Counted from the stretch's first letter, positions 1 to 10,460 are shown. The stretch: DNA of 64,000 nt from Rhododendron vialii (GCF_030253575.1 NC_080561.1:10078501-10142500), one strand, 5' to 3'. The notes: a model not told the origin generated them from the letters alone. Translations and numbers: made by a program.

Positions 1-301
1 CTATTGGGCAAGTTGGGCATTACGGATCTGCATGCTCCAACTTGAGGGGGAGTGTTAGAATCCTTCCATAGTGGGCATGATTTGATTCTTTGTATAATAG
101 CTAATTCTTAGGAGTTAGGATATTTATAATCTTTAATTCTTAGGAAATCGATCCACCAATCATGGGATTGAACCAATCACGGGATTGAACCAATCACCAT
201 ATTCACTTTTGTATTGTATATAAGTTGTAGCACACAATGAATAAAGTATCTCATAAATCTTCTTCTTAATCTTTTCTTTCCTTGCTCTACCATTTTTATC
301 A
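1..301 (+). mobile_element. 3' end of a Ty1/copia element: polyprotein tail plus 3' LTR
   Basis: Positions 1-45 translate as LLGKLGITDLHAPT and a stop, which is the usual C-terminal tail of a copia RNase H region. A purine-rich polypurine tract (GAGGGGGAG, 44-52) follows at once. The 3' LTR then begins with TGTTAGAAT at 53 and probably ends at TTTTATCA (301), giving a 249-bp LTR with TG...CA ends. The rest of the element lies outside the window to the left. The right LTR boundary is inferred from the CA end only, because the other LTR is not available for comparison. Confidence 0.75.
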
Positions 302-527
302 ACTTTGATACCATAGTAGATTATTAATTAACCACCAACTCTTCTAAAAATTTAAACTGTTTGAGAGAGAGACAATTTTATTACTTATACCTTTAACACT
401 GATAAACGAAGTTAACGTGTAAAAAAAGTTGATAATCAAAAGAATACATTCCTCACTGTCGCTGATTTTCATTGTTACTTTTGGGGATAAGATAATATAA
501 ACGAACCATGTGGAAATAATATATATT
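302..527. other. AT-rich spacer, no feature seen
   Basis: AT-rich sequence between the copia LTR and the SINE. The segment TTTGATACCAT just after the LTR resembles a reverse-complemented initiator-Met primer site, but no matching LTR was found, so it is not called. Confidence 0.4.
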
Positions 528-720
528 ATTATTTTTTTGTCATAGTTTATACATCAGCGGGATATGAGGGAGTTAGTGGGTTAGTAAATTAGTTCACATG
601 GGGTCCAGAAGCTGTCTATAGCCCTAAACCCCACCCTTGCCCTTCGGGGCTCGAACTCTTGCCTCTAGTGAGGGAGGAGAGTGAGCTTATGGTGTAGAAC
701 ACGTGTAAGCCCAATTCCAT
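528..720 (-). mobile_element. tRNA-derived SINE, copy 1
   Basis: Read on the minus strand, the segment has a Pol III B-box-like motif (AGTTCGAGCCCC, near 650), a body shared with the SINE at 31716-31876 (GGGCTATAGACAGCTTCTG here, GGGCTATGGATAGCTTTTG there), and an A-rich 3' tail, seen as poly-T around 531-538 on the plus strand. The A box is degenerate. The two copies support a dispersed SINE family rather than a tRNA gene. The right (5') end is approximate. Confidence 0.6.
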
Positions 721-725
721 AATCA

Positions 726-1721
726 GTTGGACCGAGCTAAGCCCCGGAAGCTCAAACGGTGTTTAATTTCAGATTACCCAAATTGACAAAATTCGGACGA
801 GCTCGGAATAGGCCCAAACTTGGTGGGCTGACTTATTTTCGCACTTCGGTCCATACTCATGATGATCAATGGTGCTTTTCGGCCTAATTTTTTCGTTCAA
901 ACCTTCAATTGCGTTATTTTGCCGTTTTAGGAAAGATTTGTTTCGTTAATAACTCTTAGACCGTAATTCCTTTTAAGTTGATTCTTTTTGGGAAAGTCTT
1001 ATTTTTCTTTCCCGTTTTCAGTTTTAGGAAAAGCTCCAAATTCTGGGACTTTTTATTTTCCAAGTTTATTTTTAGGGTTTCTAGGGTTTCGGCCTATATA
1101 AAGGTTTGTAACCTAAAGTTTAAGCAACTTTTATCAATACTATTGCAAAGATTCTCTCTTTCTTTCTTGTGCGCAAGATTTGCTCGTTGCGACGAGTTGT
1201 TTATTTCGTTTGGACTAGTACGCTAACTAGTTTCTCATGAATTCTGCTGCGTCAGTTTACCAACTTAACAAACTTGGTTTGTTCTATATATATTAAAATT
1301 TTAACACACCATGAAAATGTATATTCTTATTGTCATTATAATGAATTGCCATGTAAAAGCAACAATAAGGTAATCTATACACTTGATCAGACAACTCAAA
1401 CTTTTCATAACCATTTGCAGGGCTAAAAATGAAGAGAAAAATTTCTTTACGGAAAGGTTTTCACGGAGGCGAATAATTTTACCCATCCAAAAGTATTTTG
1501 GGCAGTCCAGACTTTAAACAAACTATTCGCGCGAATAGTTTGTTTAAAATCCGGACCATCGATTACTTAGACGAATGGCGAGATGGAACGGCACAGAAAT
1601 CTCTTTTATGGACACTCCGTGAATAAGGGAACCTCAAAAATGAATTGTTCGCATCTAGCAGGTTTAGTTACTAATGGGGTACAAATTCACCACCTTCTGG
1701 TGACCATTTGGTAGTAATTAA
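726..1721. other. Non-coding; probable LTR relic with TATA box, and a perfect palindrome
   Basis: No gene seen. Around 870-1260 the sequence looks like the promoter half of an old LTR, with GGCCTATATAAAGG near 1091-1104 followed by a pyrimidine-rich leader; no partner LTR was found. A perfect 36-bp palindrome lies at 1513-1548, centred on TTCGCGCGAA. The short ORFs here have no recognisable domain. Confidence 0.35.
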
Positions 1722-2433
1722 TGACCCGTTTGGATGAAGCATTTGTTTTGGGTGGATATAGAATGAGGATGGATTTGAAGGTAGATATGTAATGAGGGGT
1801 GATATGTTAAGAATGGTGACCCCACCTCTTAAGAATGGTGGATTTGTAATGAGGTGTTTGGATGAATTTTTGAGAAGGGGGATTTGTAAGGTGGATATGA
1901 TGGGATAAGGTGTTAAATGACTTATTTGCCCCCACTTTAGTATTTTAATGAACAAATTACGTTTATTTCATTATAATTACATTAAATACATATATACAAT
2001 TAATTATTGCATAAATTTGAATCAAATTATCTTTAAAATATTTTAACCTTTTCTGATTTATTATTTTTTAAAATTCGAATTATTTATTTTCAATTTAGTA
2101 ATTAAAAAGTACATTTTGTAATTATAGTAAATACATACTGACTAATTATTGCATAAATTTAAATGTGATTATATTGAAATTTTTTTAACCTTATTTGAAT
2201 TTTTTTTAAGAAATCCGAATTATATATTTTCAATTTAGTAATTTAAAAAGCACATTTTGTGGTAGTTGAAAAAGAAAAGTAGGTGCACCAAATTTTGTTA
2301 GGTAAAAACGTTTTTATTAAAATTATTTGGTAAAGTGGTCTATAGATACCACTACCTATCTCATATCATTACACACACACATCTATCTCCTTTTAAAAAT
2401 TTATTTTGTAATTTTGATTTTTCACTCCTTCGA

Positions 2434-2960
2434 ATGGCATGCCGGGCTTGGAGCGAGGTGGCGGAGGAAATATTACTTACAAATCTTACGAGCCTTGTAG
2501 ATCAAGGGGTTTGGCAAGCCGAGAACGGGTTTCTTTCCGGCTACTTAGGAGTTCTTGAGAATCAAATGCGAGTTTCTTTCCCCAAAGTAGGTATTAAACA
2601 AAATCATATCGAAGGAAAGATAAAAAAATAGAAGCGTGATTATTTTGATCTAGACGCTATGCTTCGAAGTCCGGGGTTTGGGTGGAATCCAAATGAAAAT
2701 AAACGGATGGTGAAAAATAATGTTTGGAATGAATTTGTTCGAGTAAGTAATTTTCAATTTGTTTCCAATTTCATATTAAATCTTGTTTAGTAAATTTATT
2801 AACAGTTTGCCTTAATTTTATGTAGGATCGGCCACAACTGAGACATTTTCGAGACATGGAATTTCCCAATTTTAATCGTTGGGGCCATTGCTTTGTTCGA
2901 CAAGAAAACTAGAAGTTTGAAGTTGTAAGAGGATGGTTGAAGAATAAGTTCGTACTTTTG
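2434..2960 (+). pseudogene. Myb/SANT-like domain fragment, plus strand
   Basis: Translation from the ATG at 2434 gives a Myb/SANT-like DNA-binding domain of the kind found in PIF/Harbinger ORF1 and related plant proteins: an early Trp (RAWSEVAEEILL), NGFLSGYLGVLENQM, then RSPGFGWNPNENK and VWNEFVR. A TAG at 2629-2631 interrupts the frame. Reading through it reaches a good splice donor (CGA|GTAAGT, 2742/2743). After an 83-bp intron an acceptor at 2825/2826 continues in phase with FRDMEFPNFNRW, and a second stop follows at 2910-2912. It lies opposite to the transposase genes, so it may be a rearranged part of the same element or the relic of another. It is not functional as read. Confidence 0.65.
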
Positions 2961-3104
2961 ATTATAAATTTTTGAGGAATAAATTTGTACCATTCCGATT
3001 TGTATCTCAAGTAATTATATTTATTTGAGATTACTCATGTTTGTCTACATAATGCAGTCTTCATTTCTAAATTGGAGAAATTAAACTTACAACTTCATTC
3101 CGAA

Positions 3105-3452
3105 TCAAATAAAAGTGTGAACAAAATACAAGTTATGGAACCTAAAAAAAAAAACTAAAACAAAGTATGTTGATAAACTTTGTTGATGTTGAACTTGCAA
3201 AGAACTTGTTGATGTGGAAGCATCGTCACTTGATTGATCTTTGGTTCGGACCGATTGCATTTGAATGAGTCGGTATATTTCCTCATGAAATTGTAACAAT
3301 GCTCCTTCTGCTTCATCGAACGTGTTGTATCTTTTCTTCAAGTTCCCCGGGTATCTATTAACCTGCAGTTCCGCGGTCTCCCAACTTGTATAGATTCCCG
3401 GATTACGGCCAATGAAAACCACCCAATAGTATTATTTATCTTCACTTGTCAT
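3105..3452 (-). pseudogene. RNase H1-type hybrid-binding domain ORF inside the Harbinger element
   Basis: On the minus strand an ATG at 3452 starts MTSEDK, followed by an in-frame TAA (3432-3434), then YYWVVFIGRNPGIYTSW and, further on, VNRYPGNLKKRYNTFDEAEG. This pattern (aromatic-VVF-G-PGIY-SW, then a Y-x-F-EA stretch) is the small RNA/DNA-hybrid-binding fold found at the N terminus of RNase H1 and in the caulimovirus viroplasmin domain. Here it stands alone, with no RNase H catalytic domain after it; a Ser/Thr/Gln-rich tail ends at 3105. The single stop near the start is the only visible break. No other viral genes are near, so a transposon accessory ORF or a captured host gene is more likely than a viral insertion. 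Confidence 0.6.
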
Positions 3453-3679
3453 TGTAAAATCTATGAGAATAAAGGAATGGACACATTTATAACATAACGA
3501 ATACTAATATTATGTTTATATGTACTTAGCTTAGATATTTTTTTGACCGGCACATAGTGCACCACTTGGTTATAACTTATGTTGCCAAATGGTGATTCAA
3601 CCATTGACCCTCATAAATTGTCCCGCCAAGACAAGTGCCTCGCCTTCAAATTTGTTTATCATATCATCATAGCCTATGG

Positions 3680-4960
3680 AATATGTAGCAAGAAACAGAT
3701 TGTAAGGTAGCTAAGAAACAGAATACCACCATGTAGCAAGCAATAGCAACCACACCACAGAGTAAACATCAGAACTGGACTGCTCTGATAGCAGCCAAGA
3801 AACAGATTGTAAGGCAGCCAAGAAACAGGCAACAAACAGCAAAAACCTGCCCAACAAACAGCACCAACATTGCCCAATAAACAGCATCAAAACTGGCCAA
3901 AAATAAGCAACAAAATAGGCCAAAAACCAGCCAAAAACCTTGCCAAACTTGCTATAACAATAACCCCAAGAAAGTGCTTCAAATCTGTCCAAGAAACAGA
4001 GAAAAAATTTGCCAAAGAGATAGGAAAAAAAACTGCCAGAAAGTAGCTAGAAAAGTGTAAAAAAATTGGACCAAATCTGTCCAAGAAATAGCCAGAAAGC
4101 AGCAACAAAATAGTCCACAAAATAGTCACATAACATACCTAAAACCTTCATGTTGACAGAAAACACAATATCAAAACTTAGGCTCAAATATAATTAACAT
4201 ATAATCAAAGCAGCACTACCATGCAACTAAGTTGCCATTAAGGCCCTCATAGTTGCCAAAGGCAATACCAACTTATAAATACTATTACAATTGCATCGTC
4301 ATTGCCCAAAATAGCACCAGATTTTTCATTAAAACAGCAACAAAACTGTCCAGCATGCAGCACCAAAACTGTTTTAAAATAGCCACAAAATAGCCACAGA
4401 ATGCAGCACCCAAACTGTCCAAAAAATAGCCAATAAACTGTCCAGAATGCAGAATCAAAACTATAAAAAAAAAATAGCCACGAAACTGCCACATAATGCA
4501 GCACCCAAACTGTCCACAAAACAGCCAATTAACTGCCACATAATGGAGCACCAAAACTGTCCAACAAATAGCAAAAAATAGGAAGTTACCATTAAGTAGC
4601 ATATCAACACTTGGGCTCAGACAAGAAGACACAATAATCAAAGTAGCATTACCATTTGCAACTAAGATGCCATGAAGGCCGTCAAAATTGACAAAAGCAA
4701 TACCAATTAATACATTGCAATTACCATTGCATCATTGCCCAATAAAACAACACGGAAAACAGAGATGATTCTAGCCAGAATATAGCAAAAAAATTGCCTT
4801 CATTGTTGCCAATATCAATACCAACTAATACAATTTGGGGCTATTAACATTGTATCATCATTGTTGCCCTACAACATTCCACAAAAAGGGCCTTATACCC
4901 CTCATTGTATCACATGGATCATCATCATTGCCCTAACAACTTTAAAGTAGTGCTTAATTA
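3680..4960. repeat. Degenerate AC-rich short repeats
   Basis: About 1.3 kb of plus-strand sequence is dominated by variants of short words such as CAAAACTGTCCA, AAATAGCCACA and GAATGCAGCACC, repeated irregularly. The Cys/Trp/Phe-rich minus-strand ORFs here come from this composition and are not genes. The block lies between the hybrid-binding-domain ORF and the Myb gene of the Harbinger element. It could be an expanded 3' untranslated or spacer region. Confidence 0.6.
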
Positions 4961-5102
4961 CAATGCCAAAAAAGGGGTCTATTTCCTAAAATAAACAACA
5001 TGTTTTAGGCAAATTCAGTTAGTACGATATAATTCTTTACAAAAAGGAGTAAACACATCTTTCATCATTCCAACAAAAAGGGCTATAATTAGTAAGACAT
5101 CC

Positions 5103-6265
5103 CTACGTAGTCTTCAATTTGATTTGACCCAATAATACGGCCTCGACCCAAGCTTGTTTATAGTTCTCCGGTATGCCGTAGAATGTGTCCACATTTTCTT
5201 CGGCGGACACAATCATGATGTTTAAAGCAAACCTATCGATCATCTCAAGGTCAACCTTCATTAGCTCAGTAAACACCTTCTCTCTTTTGGCAGAGAGTCG
5301 GTGTTCATATCCAATCGCATCAGCAATCTTGTTGAACGCCGTATTGCTTTGAGCCAATAAATTCTCCATTGCCACATGAATGGACGCCTCATTTGCGTCC
5401 ACCTTTGCCTTTTTCTTTGGCCTTCCCGGCACGACATTACTTGTGGGAGCATTGGCATTGCTTGTTGGAGTATTGGCATTGGTTCATGTCGCGACGGGAA
5501 TGACATTGCTTGTTGGAGTTCCTAAAGAAGTTAATATGTCAACAAATGGTGTCTCACGTGGAAACACCGTGTCACCATTTGGAAATGTTGGAGTATAGCA
5601 TTCATTCAACATGTCATCGAGCTCTATATTGGCTTCATCTTGGGGGGTCTCAACAACTTCTTCCACTTCTGCCGCATCCTCGGCTAAATCATCGGTGGCC
5701 CTATCCCTCCCAAATAAGAATTATCAACTCTCATACATGGGGAAAGACTTCCCATTCAGCCCTTTCGCTTTGGAATTGGACTGTACATGTACAATAGCAT
5801 ACATTAAGTGGGAGGCAACAACGATAATAGTAAGTTTAAATGTATGCAAGTAGAAGTTACCTTCTCATAATCTTGCCACACGTTTTCATCATCCATTACA
5901 ATGGAATTAGTGGTATGGTTCCAACCGAACCCACTAAGACGTGTGATGTTGAGAATTAGAGCATACTTTTCCTTCCAATTTTTCACCTTTGACTCAATGT
6001 TCGGTTGCGCTTTAAGCGTCGTCCTAGGCAATCTCTTCTTCAACTCCTTTTCAACTTCATTAAAGTAGCCCGGCTTGAAACCATTATGAGCTCTATATTT
6101 ATCACATATACACTCCATCATGGCAGCAAGTAGGGCCTTCTCTTCCGCAAAGGTCCATAGCCTACGATCTTGTTTTTTCCTACGACTCGTTGGTTCAGAT
6201 TTTGAAGTTCTTTCACTTTCCATAGGTATGCTAACCTGGTTTAAATGATGATGACAATTTGACAT
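5103..6265 (-). pseudogene. Harbinger ORF1-type Myb/SANT-like protein, broken
   Basis: The first exon starts at 6265 (or at an internal Met, MESERTSK, about 45 bp later). It encodes a basic stretch and a Myb/SANT-like domain: RRLWTFAEEKALLAAMME, GYFNEVEKELKKRLP, SKVKNWKEKY, SGFGWNHTTNSI and VWQDYEK. A donor after EK and an acceptor near 5790 fit an intron. The next exon gives KGLNGKSFPMYES and then two stops in a row (5721-5726). The frame then continues as FLFGRDRATDDLAEDAAEVEE, consistent with a small compensating indel pair. A third stop (TGA, 5484-5486) lies in the linker, and the C-terminal part contains GRPKKKAKVDANEAS and a helical tail ending at 5103. In this superfamily such proteins bind DNA and assist the transposase. 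It follows the transposase on the same strand. Confidence 0.75.
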
Positions 6266-6415
6266 AGTATTGTACTCAAGAAAAATAATGTTATTACATT
6301 CAAATAGTTCACACGACCAATGTTCAACAAGTTTAACACGTCCAACAGATACATATAATTAATAGAAATAAATAACACGTCCAAATTATTACATTCAAAT
6401 TCAGTTACACATATT

Positions 6416-7827
6416 TTAATGGTCACCCTCTGGATTAGCTAACCAATCATTGTACATTTGGGTTGCCAAGTTATCCCGAAATTGGGTCCATTCATTTGTA
6501 GCATCGACATTTGCAATGTACATTTCATGTGGTACATTATGTAGGTTCACCTGCTCCCACACTGTGTATTCAGCCTCAACGGGATCCACCGCCATTGTAC
6601 GCTTAATGAAATTATGGAGAAAGATACAGGCAATGACGATGCGATATTGAATCCTGATGGAGTAGAAAGAGTAAGATCTCAAAATTCTCCATCTCATCTT
6701 CAGCACCCCAAAGCATCTCTCGATAACATTTCGTGTCTTAGAGTGCTTCATGTTGAAGTACTCCTCCCGGCTCTGGGAAATGTGTCTTTGCCTCCAAATG
6801 TTAATGTGGTATTGCTGACCTCTGTAAGGTGCTAATAATCCCGGCCCATTAGTGTAACCAACATCGACGAGGTAGTAACGACCTACAAATAAGATTAGTT
6901 GCCCTACATGAGTATGCTTACAATAATGCTGAGGTATGTTCACTAATGGAAAGGTTTTCAAGTCACATACCCTGTGGAATTCTCAACCCATGAGGCCTTA
7001 GCAAGGCATTTCGGAGCACTCTTGAGTCTGAGGCGGAGCCTTCCCAACCAGACAACGCGTAAACAAATTGTAGGTAATGACTACAAACTCCTAACACATT
7101 TGTCACGTAGTCACCCTTCCTTGACCTACATCGTGCCTTGTGTTCTGTTGGGGGGAGGACAAGTACAAAGGTACCATTTAAAGCCTCTAGACAATTCTAT
7201 GAGACAGAAGGGTATTTTTACAATGGTAACGACCTACAAATAAGATTGGTAATGAATAAGTGCATTACTAGAACTTAAGACATAACAATTATGTACCTCA
7301 AACCACTTCCACCTAGCATCCGGCTCATTGGCAGGAATAGGCTGAGGATGATACCACAAGATATTGTGAAGGCGAATCACCGCGATCAAAACTGCGTTGA
7401 AATGCCTACTAATTGTTTCCCCCGATCTCCAAAATTGTAAAATGGTACGCCTATTCTTCGTATGGTGTGAGAGGATCCAAAAAAAGATCGCCACCTTCTC
7501 TACAACGGTAACATTCCTAGATGGCTCTAGCCCATTTTGAATAAGTAACTGGCACAACGTCATGAATGTATGCTTGTTTACCCTCAAATTGTCATGACAA
7601 GTTTTGTCATTCCCGTGTACCAACCTATTAAGTGTGTCCAATTGGCTTTGGTAAGCATTAGGATTGACATGAAGATGAGGCTTTTGTTGATGCCTCTCAG
7701 CAATCAACTCCGTAATTAACAAGTAAAGTTGAATAACGCTATTGAGTACTCTCATCATACATAACGCTGCTAACAATGCCTTACGGTTTGTCTTTTTCCT
7801 TCGTTCACGGTTCGTTAGTCTTGCCAT
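6416..7827 (-). CDS. PIF/Harbinger transposase (DDE), 3 exons, catalytic Asp lost
   Basis: Exons 7297-7827, 6971-7196 and 6416-6882 join in phase (531+226+467 = 1224 bp) into an uninterrupted 407-aa protein, the usual length for this family. Introns are 100 and 88 bp with GT/AG ends. Exon 1 has the basic N terminus and the helical region with [12 protein letters not shown]. Exon 2 starts at the conserved NCLGALDGT block but reads NCLEALNGT, so the first catalytic Asp is Asn (codon 7176-7178) and a conserved Gly is Glu. [15 protein letters not shown] follows. Exon 3 has [19 protein letters not shown] (second Asp present) and [18 protein letters not shown] (Glu present). The protein would cut and rejoin element ends in the nucleus. 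The Asp change predicts it cannot. Both substitutions look like G-to-A changes on the coding strand, as deamination of methylated C would give. Confidence 0.85.
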
Positions 7828-8477
7828 CTATTTTAAGGCAAAAGTTAATTTACTGCAACTAATACTTTAGGGCAATTCCAATTCTATTAGGGCAACTCAA
7901 TGCATTTTAATCATTATACATACAATATTGCCAAATCAATAGGTGGCAATCAGTAGGGTGTTCGAAATTATGGCCAAATCAGTAAGCGGTACCAAATTAG
8001 TACGCCGTACCATCCGTATTGGAGTAATTTTAATGCAACTAGAGAAGATATCAAACGGTTGCCACATAGCTCTATGTTTAGTCTTATTAACCATAACTTT
8101 CAACATTCCACCAAAGGCCTTGTCCTCAAGGCCAAGTGTATATTTGAACAAGCTCTAAAACAATCTTGAAAGTTGAAAAATGTATATTTGGTCCGTACAA
8201 GTTCTATTCCAAGTTGAAAAAACATAGGTAATGTCCAGAAATCATCCAAGTTCTATTCCAACAATATGTACGGTTACATCCCAATACCAATTATTTACCA
8301 CGGCTCCTAGGAAGTGCATTTTTAGACCATGCCAAGGAAGCTTTATCTACATTTTCCTTTCGTACTCGGCATCGGATACAAAAATAAAGCTTTCACATGC
8401 GGAGAAATCCACCCTCATTTTGAAAAATTCCAACTGAACTAAAAACAGAAATGGAAAGAAGTGGAAGTGTCCAATGA

Positions 8478-8479
<2 letters not shown>

Positions 8480-8543
<64 letters not shown>
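8480..8543. repeat. (TA)n microsatellite
   Basis: About 64 bp of uninterrupted TA dinucleotides. It lies inside the Harbinger element, upstream of the transposase. Confidence 0.95.
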
Positions 8544-8545
<2 letters not shown>

Positions 8546-9369
8546 TGCATATTCGTACTTAAACACTATTTTATCAACCATAAATTTAACATCATGCAAT
8601 GTAGAGGCAAGAATCATCTCTGATCATCCAGATCCTCAGGTCCGAAGTATAGTGACTATTCAGTCACTAAATAGTGGTTCAAACCCATGTCGCAACTCAA
8701 ATCGTGGTTCAAAATGCACAAAATGAGATTAAAAAAAAATACTATTTTGAGTTAGGGCAACTCAAATCTACAAACCGTACAACAAAATTAGGGCAAAATC
8801 AACATATATGACGTTTCAAGATTTATAGGGCAACTCAGATAAGCTATGGAGTACCGTGGGAGAAAAATCACACCCAACATCAAAAACCCCCAAATCAATC
8901 AAAAACTCAACCCAACGGACCACAGACGGTCTTCAAAAACCACAAAAATGATCGCAAATAGAGTGAACAACCATACCTCAGCCCATGTAAAGAGGAATAC
9001 GAGGGAGGGTTGTAACCGTCAGTAAGGCTGTGGAGTCACCAGAGTTCTTTGGCAACCTTCTCTCTTCTCTCTCTCTTCTCTTTCTTCGTTGGTTTGGGTT
9101 TCAGAACACGATCAAAACAAATGGAATGAGAAAAGATAAACCAAAGGGGGATTTGGAGGGGTAAAACCATCTCAAAACCCCCCGGATTTGCCAACGACGG
9201 GGTTTGAGCTCCCCTTCACAAATCCACCTTTAACCAGAGATGGAGCCGCAACAGTGTTTATCTCCCCCTTTCAAAAAACTGAACCAAACACCGGATATGA
9301 GGGACACCCGGAGTACAAATCAGGGGGCTCACATATCCCCTTCATCTCCTGCATCCAAATAGCTCGTAA

Positions 9370-9798
9370 GTTTACTGGCCAGGCTTACCTTTAATTTATT
9401 GACTAAGCACCATGAATACCATAAAAGTTGATTTACAAGAAAAAAAAGAATAAGACACAAATAAAAGTTTAATCACAGACACTATTACAGCTTTATTGTT
9501 CCACAAAAGAAAAATTATTCTCAAGGGATGAAAACAAACTCCGGGAGGAAATACGATTGCATTTGGCACATTTGGTTCTTCTATCATGCCTTTTCCTTCC
9601 CAAATGACACAGTATAACCATTGGTATCCAGACTTGCAAATGAAAAACCACCACTGGTATTCGTGCTCCCAATTGCTCGACCACCTCCGCTAAAGGTGTT
9701 CCCAGTTGATGCACCACCTACGGTACTCGTGTTCCCAGTTGATGCACCCACCTTAGGTATTCTTCGTACTTTGGCCATAGCCATCGTCATCATCGTCA
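9370..9798. other. Spacer with Gly/Ser/Thr-rich reading frame, unrecognised
   Basis: Read leftward on the minus strand, one frame here gives a low-complexity peptide with repeated GASTGNTS-like words and FSFASLDTNGYTVSFG before a stop at 9584. It is in a different frame from the acidic repeat ORF to its right. It may be the shifted continuation of one old gene, but no family is recognised. Confidence 0.3.
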
Positions 9799-9945
9799 GT
9801 GTAGTCATCGTCATCCTCTGTGTAGTCGTCGTCATCCTCAGTGTAGTCACCATCATTGTCAGTGTGGTCGCTGTCATCGTCAGTGTGGTCGCCATCGTCG
9901 TCAGTGTATTCGCCGTCGTCGTCAGTGTGGTCGCCCTCATTGTCA
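9799..9945 (-). repeat. 21-bp minisatellite (7 units) encoding acidic heptads
   Basis: Exactly seven 21-bp units (147 bp) with consensus near GTGTGGTCGCCGTCGTCGTCA on the plus strand. The minus strand reads as heptads such as GDHTDDD, GEYTDDD and GDYTEDD. They sit inside an 85-aa ORF (9753-10010) whose non-repeat start is MSSGIQNRNTNGGVTLANLN. Keeping a period divisible by three with only D/E/T/Y/H/G-type changes suggests past coding selection. There is no domain, promoter or splice evidence for a live gene. Confidence 0.7.
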
Positions 9946-10084
9946 CTGATATTCAAGTTCGCCAATGTAACACCACCATTGGTATTCCTGTTTTGAATAC
10001 CACTTGACAAGGATTAATGACTCAATTGTCCATATTGCCCCTAGTGCAATTTATAGATGAGCAATTCTATTTGAACCCAAAAAA

Positions 10085-10460
10085 TTATTAGAAAATTAGT
10101 CTTAGGTTTATTATGTGAACTTCATAAACCCACAAGTCCATCTATTAATTTTGTGAAGTCTCAAGTCCATTTTAGGGTACCCTAGGGTTTAGGCATTTTC
10201 ATAAGATTTTAGGATGCACTTTTTTATTATAGGATAGTGTACCCTAGGGTTTATGCACTTTTATAGGATTTTAGGGTGCACTTTCCTATTATAGAGTCTT
10301 AGTGGTTTATGCATTTTCATAGGATTTAGGATTTTAGGCACTTTCATAGGGTATCCTAGGATTTAGGTTAAGTGGACTTGTGGCTTTACAAAACTATTAG
10401 GTGGACTTGTGGGCTTATGAAATGTCTATAGTGGACCTATCACAAAATCTCCTAAAAATT
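10085..10460. mobile_element. Foldback element with internal telomere-like tandem repeats
   Basis: The left arm (about 10105-10175, containing TTCATAAACCCACAAGTCCA) and the right arm (about 10374-10435, containing TGGACTTGTGGGCTTATGAA) are inverted copies about 60 bp long. Between them lie about three degenerate units of 60-odd bp, each with a word like TACCCTAGGGTTTA followed by GCATTTTCATAGGATTTTAGG. No clear target duplication was found, so the superfamily is unknown. Confidence 0.5.

Larger units (their letters stand above)
1722..9366 (-). mobile_element. PIF/Harbinger-type DNA transposon, about 7.6 kb, degenerate
   Basis: The element is defined by its genes: a Harbinger DDE transposase (6416-7827) and a Myb/SANT-like protein (5103-6265), the standard two-gene set of plant PIF/Harbinger elements. 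The proposed ends are TGACCCGTTTGGATG at 1722 and, at the right end reverse-complemented, CGAGCTATTTGGATG. Both are flanked by TAA (1719-1721 and 9367-9369), the 3-bp target duplication expected of this superfamily. The terminal repeats match at only about 9 of 15 positions, so the exact ends are inference. Subterminal G-rich stretches occur at both ends. A hybrid-binding-domain ORF, a second Myb fragment in the opposite orientation and an AC-rich repeat block lie inside. The coding defects make it non-autonomous today. Confidence 0.6.

Noticed and set aside
640..700. tRNA gene suggested by a TTCGAGCCCC word (also near 31815 and 36655)
   Set aside because: No cloverleaf can be formed, and two copies share a longer SINE body with an A-rich tail.
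3105..3452. Endogenous caulimovirus insertion
   Set aside because: Only a hybrid-binding domain is present, without movement, coat or polymerase genes, and it lies within a DNA transposon.
3674..4641. Overlapping minus-strand ORFs rich in Cys, Trp and Phe
   Set aside because: Composition effect of the AC-rich repeat block; no domain and many overlapping frames.
9621..10007. 128-aa Val/Ile-rich plus-strand ORF resembling a membrane protein
   Set aside because: It is the shadow of the 21-bp acidic minisatellite on the other strand.
10165..10370. True interstitial telomere array
   Set aside because: The telomere-like words are isolated about every 60 bp and degenerate, and they sit inside a foldback repeat.
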